A DNA stretch of 60,203 nt from Candidatus Mediterraneibacter avicola (GCA_019115385.1 DXDR01000027.1:1-60203); one strand, 5' to 3'. Counted from the stretch's first letter, positions 8,305 through 16,922 are shown. Numbers and translations: made by a program. The notes: a model not told the origin generated them from the sequence alone.

Positions 8305-8958
8305 CTATTTAACTGACGACATGATGTCCTCACACTGATCCATAAATTCATCCTCATCATAATAATCGTCGTCTCTTAATTTCATAATATCGATCATACG
8401 GCCGACCGCTCCAAAGACAGATCGCATCCCCGTTCTGTTCGGAGAATATGTGGCCGCCATACATGGTCTGATACCCAGAGAATCCGCTTCGCTTACCGCA
8501 TCCATATTAGCTCCAAGAAACAGGAATTCCCACTTGTACACGTCTGTCTGCCGCCGGATCATCTCCCGGAGTTGCGATTTTGAATAATGGCGGCTGGCAT
8601 TCTCATATCCATCTGTCGTAATCACCATGATAACCCGTCCCGGCCTGCTCTCTTCCGCTGTCTCTGCCAGTCTGGATCCCGTTCGGTCAATAGTAAAACC
8701 TACTGCATCCAGAAGTGCCGTACATCCCCTTGCATAATATTCTTTCCCGGTAAGCCTGCCGACCTGCTGTATCGGCACATGATCGTGGAGCACTTCATAC
8801 TCATCATCAAACAGTACCGTCGTAACTCGCGCCTCGCCGTGTTCTGCTTTTTGTTTTTTAATCAGAGAATTAAATCCTCCGATTGTTTCCTCTGCAAGGG
8901 ATTCCATTGACCCGCTCCGGTCAAAGATAAATATCATTTCTGTCAGATTCTGGTTCAT
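8305..8958 (-). CDS. VWA domain protein (MIDAS, TerY-like)
   Basis: 217-residue cytosolic von Willebrand factor A domain. The metal-ion-dependent adhesion site is complete: D13-x-S15-x-S17 (FDRSGSM), T80 (GCTALLD) and D116 (ITTDGYENAS). A short acidic tail follows. There is no signal peptide or membrane segment. Such stand-alone VWA proteins resemble TerY of tellurium/stress-response clusters, but no other ter gene is present. The upstream leader carries a nested stem structure (8995-9053). The convergent HTH-like gene is the likely functional partner by context. Confidence 0.85.
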   Translation of the reverse strand: MNQNLTEMIFIFDRSGSMESLAEETIGGFNSLIKKQKAEHGEARVTTVLFDDEYEVLHDHVPIQQVGRLTGKEYYARGCTALLDAVGFTIDRTGSRLAETAEESRPGRVIMVITTDGYENASRHYSKSQLREMIRRQTDVYKWEFLFLGANMDAVSEADSLGIRPCMAATYSPNRTGMRSVFGAVGRMIDIMKLRDDDYYDEDEFMDQCEDIMSSVK

Positions 8959-8994
8959 ATTCCTTGTCCCCTTTCATTTGTTTGAAAGGAGTAT

Positions 8995-9053
8995 AACGCA
9001 GCCGAAAAAGATATTGGTCGCCAGACGGGCGACAGTTTCTCTGCAGCTGCGTT
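8995..9053 (-). promoter_or_regulatory. Nested stem-loop in the leader of the VWA gene
   Basis: The outer arms AACGCAGC (8995-9002) and GCTGCGTT (9046-9053) are perfectly complementary. They enclose an inner hairpin GTCGCC (9017-9022) / GGCGAC (9028-9033) with a 5-nt loop. It lies 37 bp upstream of the VWA start codon on the transcribed strand. It matches no riboswitch class that I recognise. Confidence 0.5.
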
Positions 9054-9131
9054 TTAGCTATCCAGGAACTCCACTCTATTTCCACTGTCGTTTTATCCGG
9101 GTCGGCCATAGTAAATTCTGTAGTTTCCCTG

Positions 9132-9911
9132 CTATTCTGCGGCTGGAAGGAGATTGCGGATTATTCCGAACAACTCTTCTTCCGTTTTAACACAGATCAG
9201 ACGCCCCGTCTCTGATTCCTTTTTATTCACGGCGCAAGCCATTCCCTGTATGTCGCCTTTTATCCGATCTGATGTTTTTCGGTTTCGCCGATTCATCCAT
9301 ACTGCATTCCATCCGGCGTTTAAGGCTCCTTCCACATCCAGCAGGTACGCGTCCCCCACAAACCAGATTTCCGCGTCGTTCAGACCCATTGCCTGTTTTG
9401 CATGATCAAAAATCCTCCGATCCGGCTTTTCACAGCCCACATCTGCCGATACAAAAATATTTTCGCGAGGGATCCACCGTTCTGCCCGCAGGCTTTTCAC
9501 TTTATCCCACTGCCGCCCGGAAGGACCGTTTGTAATAATCCCTAGCTTTGTTTTTCCTGAACAATACTCAAGGATTTCCTCCATAAGAGGCGACATTCTG
9601 ATATAACTCTGTCGATGTGCATACAGCCGCTGGAACGCTAGGGCTTTTTCATCTGAAATTGAGATTCCAAAGTCTTCAAACGCCTTCTGCACCCGGTAAA
9701 TATACATTTCATCCATTGTCATCCCGCCTGACATGGCCCGGGAAAACATCTGGTCGCTATATTTCCTTGTAACCGGATAGATTACTTCTGCCGGAATGGC
9801 CGGATCTTCCCCGAAATATTCCGCATATGCTTCCATAAACGGAACAGTCTGGTCATATAATGTATCATCTACATCAAATAAAACTGCTTTTTTCTTTCCC
9901 TGTCCAGGCAT
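9132..9911 (-). CDS. HAD family hydrolase (YjjG-like, subfamily IA)
   Basis: 259-residue cytosolic HAD phosphatase. Motif I is FDVDDTLYD (nucleophile D13, acid D15), motif II ITNGPSG, motif III the Lys of GCEKPD, and motif IV VGDAYLLDVEGA. A helical C1 cap sits between motifs I and II. The closest well-known type is the YjjG-like nucleotidase group, but the substrate cannot be read from the sequence. I chose the ATG at 9911 because GGAGG lies 8 nt before it. The frame-extending ATG at 9929 overlaps that ribosome site. Confidence 0.88.
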   Translation of the reverse strand: MPGQGKKKAVLFDVDDTLYDQTVPFMEAYAEYFGEDPAIPAEVIYPVTRKYSDQMFSRAMSGGMTMDEMYIYRVQKAFEDFGISISDEKALAFQRLYAHRQSYIRMSPLMEEILEYCSGKTKLGIITNGPSGRQWDKVKSLRAERWIPRENIFVSADVGCEKPDRRIFDHAKQAMGLNDAEIWFVGDAYLLDVEGALNAGWNAVWMNRRNRKTSDRIKGDIQGMACAVNKKESETGRLICVKTEEELFGIIRNLLPAAE

Positions 9912-10017
9912 ATCGCTTCCCTCCCACAAATCCGCTCATCCATCAAAACAGACACGAATATCCCCCCTCTCGGCATATTTGAGACAAAGGATATTTCATT
10001 CTATGTGCACTGCCATC

Positions 10018-10206
10018 CTACATCTGTTTCCTTACCACCGCATAATCATCCCCGTTCCGGTAATACGGGCACTGATAATACCGGTCAGACATGATCCTCA
10101 CATAGTCATCCTCGTCCATATTCATATCACACAGATATGCCCCGTACACCTCATCATATATATAGAAGGCGCATGTTTCGCAGCTTCCATGCTCTTTTCT
10201 CTTCAT
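10018..10206 (-). CDS. DUF6472-type small four-cysteine protein
   Basis: 62-residue protein MKRKEHGSCETCAFY... with cysteines at 9, 12, 26 and 46, acidic/tyrosine-rich blocks (YIYDEVYGAYLC, CPYYRNGDDYAVV) and the conserved ending RKQM. The Cys spacing suggests a single zinc or Fe-S site. From memory it matches the DUF6472 family of clostridia, which has no assigned function. AAGGAG lies 6 nt before the ATG at 10206. An upstream in-frame ATG at 10230 has no such site. Confidence 0.75.
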   Translation of the reverse strand: MKRKEHGSCETCAFYIYDEVYGAYLCDMNMDEDDYVRIMSDRYYQCPYYRNGDDYAVVRKQM

Positions 10207-10266
10207 TTTGTTCTCCTTCTCTTCTCCCACCGGGCCTCATACAGAATACCGGCGCTTTACAGTCCG

Positions 10267-10295
10267 ATTATACCTTATGTCCGCCGGTTTGTATA
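10267..10295 (-). promoter_or_regulatory. Possible promoter of the small Cys protein gene
   Basis: TATACA (10290-10295), 17-bp spacer, consensus TATAAT (10267-10272) on the minus strand, 60 bp upstream of the ATG at 10206. The -35 box is weak. Confidence 0.5.
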
Positions 10296-10320
10296 TCATG
10301 AGATTTAATTCTCGGAACAG

Positions 10321-10358
10321 TATATTCGGGATATTATTATCTGAATATTCCGAATATA
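10321..10358. repeat. 9-bp inverted repeat in the AT-rich gap
   Basis: TATATTCGG (10321-10329) and CCGAATATA (10350-10358) are perfect inverted arms. A further palindrome, GAATATTC, lies inside the second half. It sits between the two divergent promoters at 10267 and 10391 and could be an operator. Confidence 0.45.
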
Positions 10359-10390
10359 TTAATTTTATATATTTTTTATCTGATTTTATA

Positions 10391-10419
10391 TTGACAATCA
10401 TTTTATTATGAGTTATTAT
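10391..10419 (+). promoter_or_regulatory. Strong promoter facing no annotated gene
   Basis: TTGACA (10391-10396), 17-bp spacer, TATTAT (10414-10419). It is among the best promoter matches in the window, yet the only things downstream on this strand are micro-ORFs and a hairpin terminator. Confidence 0.7.
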
Positions 10420-10425
10420 AATTAC

Positions 10426-10645
10426 ATCAAAAGAAAAGGAGGACGGACCACCGAAAACTTAATCGTAACTCCATAATTTAAGAAAAGAGAGGTATAGTCC
10501 AATGGGAAGGTAAAGCAAAATCAGAAAACACTATTCAGAAGAATAGTTTTACATAGATAAAAATAAAATAAGGAGGTAAAGCCAATGGATGGAATAAGCT
10601 AAAAATCCACTGTATGAAAAAGTTTCAATACAGTGGATTTTTTAT
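10426..10645 (+). ncRNA. Candidate small RNA of about 220 nt with micro-ORFs
   Basis: The region is bounded by the promoter at 10391-10419 and the terminator at 10602-10645. It holds a perfect 7-bp hairpin (10530-10547, ACTATTC/GAATAGT). It also has two tiny frames: MGR (10502-10513, behind GAGAGG) and MDGIS (10585-10602, behind an ideal AGGAGG 8 nt upstream). No ORF longer than 20 codons with a ribosome site is seen. It matches no RNA family I recognise. It could be a regulatory RNA, a leader-peptide remnant, or a transcript antisense to the era 3' flank. Confidence 0.4.
10602..10645 (+). terminator. Intrinsic terminator, probably bidirectional
   Basis: 14-bp perfect stem, AAAATCCACTGTAT (10602-10615) against 10628-10641, followed by a T run on the plus strand. 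The A run on the left side also makes it a plausible terminator for the era transcript on the minus strand. Confidence 0.8.
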
Positions 10646-10716
10646 GTTCTTTTTTAATAGCGTCAGTGTACAAGGAAAAGCAGCCTGCTTCCACAGCCTG
10701 CTCTTCGCGTTACTCT

Positions 10717-11613
10717 TTATTCATCTGCCCTGTACCCAAAATTCTTCATCAGATAATCACTGTCTCTCCAGTTCTTCTGTACCTTTACCCAAAGTTTCAG
10801 ATTCACCCTGCAGTCCAGCATTTTCTCAATCTCATAGCGGGCCGTGCTTCCGATCTTCTTGAGCATGCTGCCCTGTTTTCCGATTATGATTCCTTTGTGT
10901 GAGTCCCGTTCGCAGATGATGGTCGCATCAATATGCATCACTTTCTTTTCCATCTTCATACGGTCAATCGCTACCGCGATTCCGTGAGGGATCTCTTCAT
11001 TCAGGCAGTGAAGGGCTTTCTCCCGGATCAGTTCCGCTACGATCTGGCGCTCCGGCTGATCCGTGATCGTGTCCTCATCGTAAAACTGAGGGCCATAAGG
11101 AAGATATTTGAGGATGACCTTTACCAGTTCATCCGTATTCTCTCCCGTGCGGGCGGACACCGGCACAATATCTGCAAAATCATACTCCTTCCGGTACAGG
11201 TCGATGGACGGAAGGATCTCCTCCCGCTTCACCATATCCACCTTGTTGATCACAAGGATCACCGGAGTCTTCACCCGTTTGAGCTGGTCAATAATATGCC
11301 TTTCTCCCGCCCCGATAAAGGTGGACGGCTCCACAAGCCACAGCACCACATCCACCTCGTTCAGCGAGCGCTCCGCGATGTTTACCATATATTCGCCCAG
11401 CTTATTCTTCGCCTTGTGAATACCGGGCGTATCCACAAATACGATCTGGCCCTCCTCCGTGGTAAGAACCGTCTGAATCCGGTTCCTGGTGGTCTGAGGC
11501 TTATTTGACGTAATAGCAATTTTCTGTCCGATCAGCTGGTTCATCAATGTAGATTTTCCCACATTCGGCCTGCCGATCAGTGTAACAAATCCTGATTTAA
11601 AATTGTCGCACAT
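10717..11613 (-). CDS. era: GTPase Era
   Basis: 298-residue GTPase that binds 16S rRNA and acts in 30S subunit maturation. G1 is GRPNVGKST, G3 DTPG, G4 NKVD and G5 VSARTG. The C-terminal KH RNA-binding domain has GIIIGKQGSMLKKIG. GGAGGG lies just before the ATG at 11613. It directly follows the M16 peptidase gene with a 27-bp gap containing a GGGGCC..CCCC palindrome. In related bacteria era is normally next to yqzL-recO. Here four accessory genes separate them. Confidence 0.97.
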   Translation of the reverse strand: MCDNFKSGFVTLIGRPNVGKSTLMNQLIGQKIAITSNKPQTTRNRIQTVLTTEEGQIVFVDTPGIHKAKNKLGEYMVNIAERSLNEVDVVLWLVEPSTFIGAGERHIIDQLKRVKTPVILVINKVDMVKREEILPSIDLYRKEYDFADIVPVSARTGENTDELVKVILKYLPYGPQFYDEDTITDQPERQIVAELIREKALHCLNEEIPHGIAVAIDRMKMEKKVMHIDATIICERDSHKGIIIGKQGSMLKKIGSTARYEIEKMLDCRVNLKLWVKVQKNWRDSDYLMKNFGYRADE

Positions 11614-11622
11614 TTTCCCTCC

Positions 11623-11641
11623 AAAGGGGCCTGACCCCTTT
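11623..11641. repeat. Intercistronic palindrome AAAGGGG..CCCCTTT
   Basis: AAAGGGGCCTGACCCCTTT fills the gap between the M16 peptidase stop codon and the era ribosome site. It is the same family as the two copies at 31043 and 31097. On the coding strand it is followed at once by GGAGGG. Confidence 0.75.
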
Positions 11642-14568
11642 TAAGCAAGTATTCTGACTTCTCCAAATAATTGTTTCTGTTGTTCGATTTTTTCTTCGCT
11701 TCCAATCACGCAGATCAGACCTGCGTCCAGCACAGCCTGAACAATATCGGCCAGCCTGCGGATGTCTTCCTGTCTGGCATCCAGTATCTGGGCACGCTCC
11801 CGGCGGAGCATCTCTTCTGTGATGTGGTTCATGTACAGATTCATGGAGCGGCTTCCTTTCGCCGCCGGATTCATGGGACGATCCAGATTGCTCATAGTCC
11901 CTATGATGAATTTATTCATGTCCCTGTCGTCTACGGTAAAGTTTTTCAGGTAGTCCACTACACCCTCATATACTTCTACTGTCTTTTCCAGGTTTGGATC
12001 GCGGTAGGATACGAGATAGCCTTCTCCTGCCCGGTTAAAATTACTCATGCAGCCATACGCGCCGCCTTTCACACGGATATTCTGCCACAGATAATCATAG
12101 CTTAAGATAACTTTGAGTATCTGAAGCGCTCCGGTATATTCCTGGCCTCCGTCGATAAAATTGCCGCAGCGGGCCACGTACTGGACTTTTGAGGATGTCT
12201 TAAATCCTTCGTTGCGTTTTGTACAGTGGATGACACATGCGGTATGGTCCGCTTCCCCGCCGGCGTTCAGGCTTCCTTTTACTGCCGCCAGAGCGTCAAG
12301 CGCCGGCGCCAGACCTTCTCTGGAAGAGGTATAACTCATCATCATGTTATCTACGCGGAAAATTCTTCTTGCAATTTCTTTTAAGCTCCTGATCAGCTCC
12401 TCTTTGCATCCGTCAAAGTCTTCCTCAATTTCTTTTACCTTTTCATATAATCCGATTCCATCCGTATCGTCCTTGAATTTGGCCACAGGCGATGTATAGG
12501 AAAGCGCCCGAAGTACGGCGGTTGTATGGCCGGATGAGAGGAAGGACATTTGAAGCCTGGATTTGAGCATAGCCAGAATCTCTTTCAGCCGCTTCTCATC
12601 CTCCAGTCTGGACTCCATCAAAATTTCCCGCATCATGGAGAAGAGCACATTCATCTTCGGATAAAGCGCCTTTCCCCTGATCTCAAATGTAGCCCGGAAT
12701 TCTTTTTCCTTCACCCTGGTCACATCCGTATACAGCTCCAAAGAAGTGCCGATACCTCCTGTATTTACGTTGATCTCATTAAACAGCTCCCCATACTCGT
12801 AATTCGTTGTGTCGATGATGCCCAGCACACTCTGAAGGATTCCCGTATAGGGGAGCAGTTCCTCCTCAATACCGGACAGATCAAACATGAGCGATACATA
12901 ACCAATCCCGTTGGTCTCCACATTGTGATGGATTACTTTGACGCCGTCCGCATCTATCTCGTCATTAAAGACCTGAGCAATCTCCCGGGAAATGTCTGCC
13001 CGGCTCAGAACCGGTATCTTTTCCAGTTGTTCCTGGGAAGACTCCTCTTCCTGATATGCCTCCAGTTCCTTTGTTGCTTTTACAAGCTCCTTCACCTCTT
13101 CTTCAGAAAGGCTCTCTTTATATTCTTTAAGCCGTTCTGCCAGTTCCCGGTCCATGCGGGCGGTACGCCCTTTTTCCGGCCGGATAATAACGATCGAACC
13201 GTGTGTGTTATCCAGCAGATATTTCTGGATCAGTTCCTCAAAATAACCTGTTTCAACATTTTCCTTTAAAAATTCAAAAGTAGGAAGCGCCTGCATATGG
13301 ATAAAAGGCTTTTTATCATCATACAGCCAGCTGTCAAACATCTGCAGGCCATACATCAATCCTCTGGGATAACTTCCAAAATCCGCCTCCCGGAACCGGA
13401 ACTCATAGTAGTTGATCCCCGCCCGCAGCGCCTTTTTATCAATTCCTTGTTCTGCAATTTCACGCAGCGTGCCTTCGATCACACGGATAAATTCTTCCTT
13501 CTGATCCAGATTGGCATTTCTGGAAATCACAGAAAAAATCGGCTGATATACACCGTTGTCGTAAGAACCTGAAATATCCTTTCCGATCCCTGCATCCAGA
13601 AGCGCCTTTTTCAGTGGAGCTCCGGGCGCGGACAAAAGAGCATAGTCGAGGATCTGGAAAGCCAGATAAAGCTTCTCATCCAGAGACGTTCCGATCACTT
13701 TATTGTAGGAAAGATAGGTATTGTCCTCCTCGATCTCCTCGCTGGCTATGGAATACGTCTGAACGACCTCTCTCATCCGGTCAAACGGCTGCTGAAAACG
13801 GATAGAAGAATCCAGTTCAATATTATCAAAATCCGAAAGATACTTCTCATCCAGCCATCTCAGCTTTTCCTCCATGTCCATATCGCCATAGAGATAGATG
13901 TAACTGTTGGACGGATGATAGTATTTCCGGTGGAAATCAAGGAACTGTTCATAGGTCAGCTCCGGGATTGCCTCCGGGTCCCCGCCGGACTCATTTGCAT
14001 AAGACGTATCAGGGAAAAGAGAGTTCAGGATCACCCGGTCCAGCACGCCGTCCGGCGAAGAAAACGCCCCCTTCATTTCATTGTAAACCACCCCCGAAAG
14101 AGTCAGATCCCCGTCCGGCTCTTCCAGCTTGTAGCTCCATCCCTCCTGCCGGAAAGTTTTGTCATGCTGGTAGATGTTCGGATAAAATACAGCGTCCATA
14201 TAGACGTGCATCAAATTCTGAAAATCTTTGTCATTGCAGCTGGCCACCGGATAAACCGTCTTATCCGGGTAGGTCATAGCATTTAGGAATGTATTCAGAG
14301 AACCCTTGACCAGTTCCACAAATGGATCCTTTACCGGAAAATCCCGGGATCCGCAGAGCACCGAATGCTCCATGATATGGGGAACTCCTGTGCTGTCTGA
14401 CGGAGGCGTACGGAATCCGATGGCAAATACCTTGTTCTCATCATCGTTTTCCATCAGCAGGACCCGCGCCCCGCTTTTTTTGTGTTTCAGAAGGATCCCC
14501 TGGGATTTTATACCTGATAAGTCCTCCTTCTGAATCACTTCATATGCTTTCAGATCATATATGCTCAT
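11641..14568 (-). CDS. M16C family zinc metallopeptidase (presequence protease-like)
   Basis: 975-residue pitrilysin-family peptidase of the large M16C/PreP type, which degrades oligopeptides in a closed chamber. The inverted zinc motif HxxEH is H64-IM-E67-H68 (GVPHIMEHSVLCGS), followed by the family's DPFVELVKGSLNTFLNAMTYPDKT block. The C-terminal half carries the M16C-associated region and a second M16-like domain (GGAYGCMSNFNRAGEG). No signal peptide is present, so it is probably cytosolic. I placed the start at the ATG 14568 with GGAG 8 nt upstream. A TTG two codons earlier is possible. It is probably co-transcribed with era. Confidence 0.93.
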   Translation of the reverse strand: MSIYDLKAYEVIQKEDLSGIKSQGILLKHKKSGARVLLMENDDENKVFAIGFRTPPSDSTGVPHIMEHSVLCGSRDFPVKDPFVELVKGSLNTFLNAMTYPDKTVYPVASCNDKDFQNLMHVYMDAVFYPNIYQHDKTFRQEGWSYKLEEPDGDLTLSGVVYNEMKGAFSSPDGVLDRVILNSLFPDTSYANESGGDPEAIPELTYEQFLDFHRKYYHPSNSYIYLYGDMDMEEKLRWLDEKYLSDFDNIELDSSIRFQQPFDRMREVVQTYSIASEEIEEDNTYLSYNKVIGTSLDEKLYLAFQILDYALLSAPGAPLKKALLDAGIGKDISGSYDNGVYQPIFSVISRNANLDQKEEFIRVIEGTLREIAEQGIDKKALRAGINYYEFRFREADFGSYPRGLMYGLQMFDSWLYDDKKPFIHMQALPTFEFLKENVETGYFEELIQKYLLDNTHGSIVIIRPEKGRTARMDRELAERLKEYKESLSEEEVKELVKATKELEAYQEEESSQEQLEKIPVLSRADISREIAQVFNDEIDADGVKVIHHNVETNGIGYVSLMFDLSGIEEELLPYTGILQSVLGIIDTTNYEYGELFNEINVNTGGIGTSLELYTDVTRVKEKEFRATFEIRGKALYPKMNVLFSMMREILMESRLEDEKRLKEILAMLKSRLQMSFLSSGHTTAVLRALSYTSPVAKFKDDTDGIGLYEKVKEIEEDFDGCKEELIRSLKEIARRIFRVDNMMMSYTSSREGLAPALDALAAVKGSLNAGGEADHTACVIHCTKRNEGFKTSSKVQYVARCGNFIDGGQEYTGALQILKVILSYDYLWQNIRVKGGAYGCMSNFNRAGEGYLVSYRDPNLEKTVEVYEGVVDYLKNFTVDDRDMNKFIIGTMSNLDRPMNPAAKGSRSMNLYMNHITEEMLRRERAQILDARQEDIRRLADIVQAVLDAGLICVIGSEEKIEQQKQLFGEVRILA

Positions 14569-14689
14569 ATGCAAATCTCCTTGTTTCTGTTATTCCTGTT
14601 ATCCCGGCCGCCGGAAAAGGCAGCGTGCGCTCTTTGTTTTTCCGGAAAACCGGTGCTTTTCATAGTATATCACTAATCAGTGCAGTTTA

Positions 14690-14720
14690 AAAGGGGACAG
14701 AATCTTCTTCCGTCCCCTTT
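14690..14720 (-). terminator. Hairpin downstream of the PH-domain operon
   Basis: AAAGGGGAC (14690-14698) pairs with GTCCCCTTT (14712-14720), immediately after the stop of the PH-domain gene at 14726. The T tail on the minus strand is only four bases long. Confidence 0.6.
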
Positions 14721-14725
14721 CGTTC

Positions 14726-16315
14726 TTATTTTGCCAGCATTCCCGCTTTTACCTTCTCTTCGAGTCCTTCTTGAAACCAGGGAATATCGTGGCTGGCATT
14801 TCCGGCAGAAGCCAGAAGATGAATAGCGCCCTTCCGAATGCCGCATTTTCTCGCCAGAAAGTTCTCAGAAAATCTTGCGTACTGGATCTTGGAATACTTC
14901 ACTATAGTATAATGTCTGCCGAAATAGCCTCTGCACAGGGTAAGCGTCTTCTCTCCCGCTCCTGCGCCGGCCGTTTTATAGGACAGCCCCATTCCCGCCA
15001 GCACAAAAAGGATGAGCAGAGCCGCCCCGCCCCAGATGCCCGCCAGCGCCAGTATTTTGTCTCCTGATTCCATACCATCTGTCAGTGCAGTCCCAACCAG
15101 TGCTGAAAAGCCTACTGCCAGAGCATATACAAAAAACAGCGGCATCCACACGCCCCAGACAGATATGGGCTGGCGCTTTACCTCCTGATCGAGAGAGAAG
15201 GCCAGCTCCGGCAGGAGCAGCTCCAGCCGGCGGCGCATTTCCTCTTTTGTACAGTAGAGTACAAGAAAAGAATTCTTCTCCTGCGATTCGTCTCCCATAC
15301 CTACATTGACGATCTCTGCCATATACCGATGACCAAGCCGGGCCACGAGAGACTGGTTGATCTTCAGCGCCTGGATTTTGTCCACAGGAACCGTATACTC
15401 TATCTTTTTCAGAAGGCCGTACCGGATAAACAGCCGGTCACCTCTGCGCTTCGCCCGGAAATCATAATATTTGACAAAGTCCTTTACTGTATCCCAAAGC
15501 GCCGAAAAAACGATCGAGGCGGCCACCAGTATTCCTGCAGCCGCTCCCAGCAGTGACTTCACAAGTCCCGGATTCTGCATCACCTGAACAACGGCTCCTG
15601 CTGTCGCCGCGGCCCCTCCCAGCAGCAGAAGAACGGAAAAAATATTGACAGAGTACAGTCCATGCCGGATAATATCCCCAAAATCCGCACGGATATCATA
15701 ATCTTCTTCCAGAGTAACCCGTTCCCCCATTCCAGGCGCACAGGATCCGTCAATAAAACTGCTGTCCGCGAAATCTGCGGCGCCCGGATCGACAGCCGAT
15801 CCCTCTCCGAAAGAAACCGCCGGTGCGCCGGTCATCTGCATCCGCGCCATGATTTCCCTGCGGAAATTTTCCGCGTCCTCCTTTTTAAGGATGATCTTCA
15901 CATCTGTCTTATCCGCTGTGGACAGACTGTTTGTATCCATCTTTACCTTACACGTCCCGATCAGCATTTCAAAGAGATTCTGTTCCAGATTGATATTGGA
16001 TATATTTCTGATCCCAATCGTATTTTTCTTTTTGTTTACTGTATTTTTCTCAATAACAATGGTATTGTCCACTATATATATGTAAGTCCTCGCCCAGACA
16101 AGAAAGCGGTTTCCCAGGAAGACTGCCAGCAGAGCCCCCAGTCCCAGAGTGATCCACAATGTCCTGTCTGCCAGAAATGATACATCCTCCGCAGACGCCT
16201 CTGCCAGTTCAGGCAGCACCTGGGTAATGCCAAACACCAGGAGTACAAGGATTCCGCTCCATGTCTCCTCAGCCACGATCGAGATATGATTCCTGAATTT
16301 CTTACCTGTTTCCAT
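14726..16315 (-). CDS. Bacterial PH-domain membrane protein, YdbT-like
   Basis: 529 residues with several hydrophobic segments arranged in pairs. Each pair is followed by a bacterial pleckstrin-homology-like (DUF304/bPH2) unit: YIVDNTIVIEKNTVNKKKN after the first pair and RGDRLFIRYGLLKKIEYTVP after the second. A third unit lies near the C-terminus (TLCRGYFGRHYTIVKYSKIQ). The architecture matches YdbT of Bacillus, which is encoded beside YdbS as here. The start overlaps the upstream gene by 14 bp. The function is unknown. Related genes have been linked to resistance to cell-envelope stress, which is family knowledge rather than evidence here. Confidence 0.85.
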   Translation of the reverse strand: METGKKFRNHISIVAEETWSGILVLLVFGITQVLPELAEASAEDVSFLADRTLWITLGLGALLAVFLGNRFLVWARTYIYIVDNTIVIEKNTVNKKKNTIGIRNISNINLEQNLFEMLIGTCKVKMDTNSLSTADKTDVKIILKKEDAENFRREIMARMQMTGAPAVSFGEGSAVDPGAADFADSSFIDGSCAPGMGERVTLEEDYDIRADFGDIIRHGLYSVNIFSVLLLLGGAAATAGAVVQVMQNPGLVKSLLGAAAGILVAASIVFSALWDTVKDFVKYYDFRAKRRGDRLFIRYGLLKKIEYTVPVDKIQALKINQSLVARLGHRYMAEIVNVGMGDESQEKNSFLVLYCTKEEMRRRLELLLPELAFSLDQEVKRQPISVWGVWMPLFFVYALAVGFSALVGTALTDGMESGDKILALAGIWGGAALLILFVLAGMGLSYKTAGAGAGEKTLTLCRGYFGRHYTIVKYSKIQYARFSENFLARKCGIRKGAIHLLASAGNASHDIPWFQEGLEEKVKAGMLAK

Positions 16316-16835
16316 CTTCCGACCTCTGTTCTGTCACAATTTCGTTGATCCTTCTGCGCAGACTGTCTGCGATCTGCTCTGCCTTTTCTTCCTCCAGAAA
16401 AGAAATCGTCACATCTCCGCCGCCTGTGGTGACAACCACCTTCGCCACTTTGAACAACTGATCAAAAGGCCCTCTGGCTGTTTGAAGCTTGTGCAGCCGT
16501 TCAATGGGAACAATATTTCTTTTTATAAAAAGGTAGCCCTCCACAATGTCAATACATTCGTCATTGATACTGTACCGATAACGGTGATAACGGAAATAAG
16601 GGCTGACGATCACATCCAGCAGGATCAGTACGGCAAGCCCCGCTGAAATCCACATCCCCACGGAAATACCCTCAGGTATCAGCCAGAACCAGTTCACCGC
16701 TCCAATGATGACCAGGATTACCGTTCCAGTCACAATCCCAGACATATACATACAGGAAAGTGCTCTTTTGGAAAGCTTTTCATAGACCTCTGTCCCGGAC
16801 ATATGCTTCTCTAAACGAGTCTGTTCTGTTTTCAT
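16302..16835 (-). CDS. Bacterial PH-domain membrane protein, YdbS-like
   Basis: 177 residues. Two adjacent transmembrane segments (GIVTGTVILVIIGAVNWFW and MWISAGLAVLILLDVIV) are followed by one PH-like unit, YRYSINDECIDIVEGYLF, with the typical IVPIERLHKLQTARGPFDQL. I chose the ATG at 16835, which has GGAGG 6 nt upstream. It is the first gene of a two-gene operon with the YdbT-like gene. Transcription starts from a strong promoter overlapped by a perfect inverted repeat (16923-16946), implying repressor control. Confidence 0.85.
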   Translation of the reverse strand: MKTEQTRLEKHMSGTEVYEKLSKRALSCMYMSGIVTGTVILVIIGAVNWFWLIPEGISVGMWISAGLAVLILLDVIVSPYFRYHRYRYSINDECIDIVEGYLFIKRNIVPIERLHKLQTARGPFDQLFKVAKVVVTTGGGDVTISFLEEEKAEQIADSLRRRINEIVTEQRSEDGNR

Positions 16836-16922
16836 CTTTTCCTCCTCTTCGCATCCCCTTTTCCCTGCATTGCTTCCAACAGAAAAAGGCTCTGCTGCGC
16901 GCGCGGATATCATGGCGCAGTT

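Noticed and set aside
12550-13269. 239-codon plus-strand frame inside the M16 peptidase gene
   Set aside because: It is antisense to a well-conserved metallopeptidase and has no ribosome site or family similarity.
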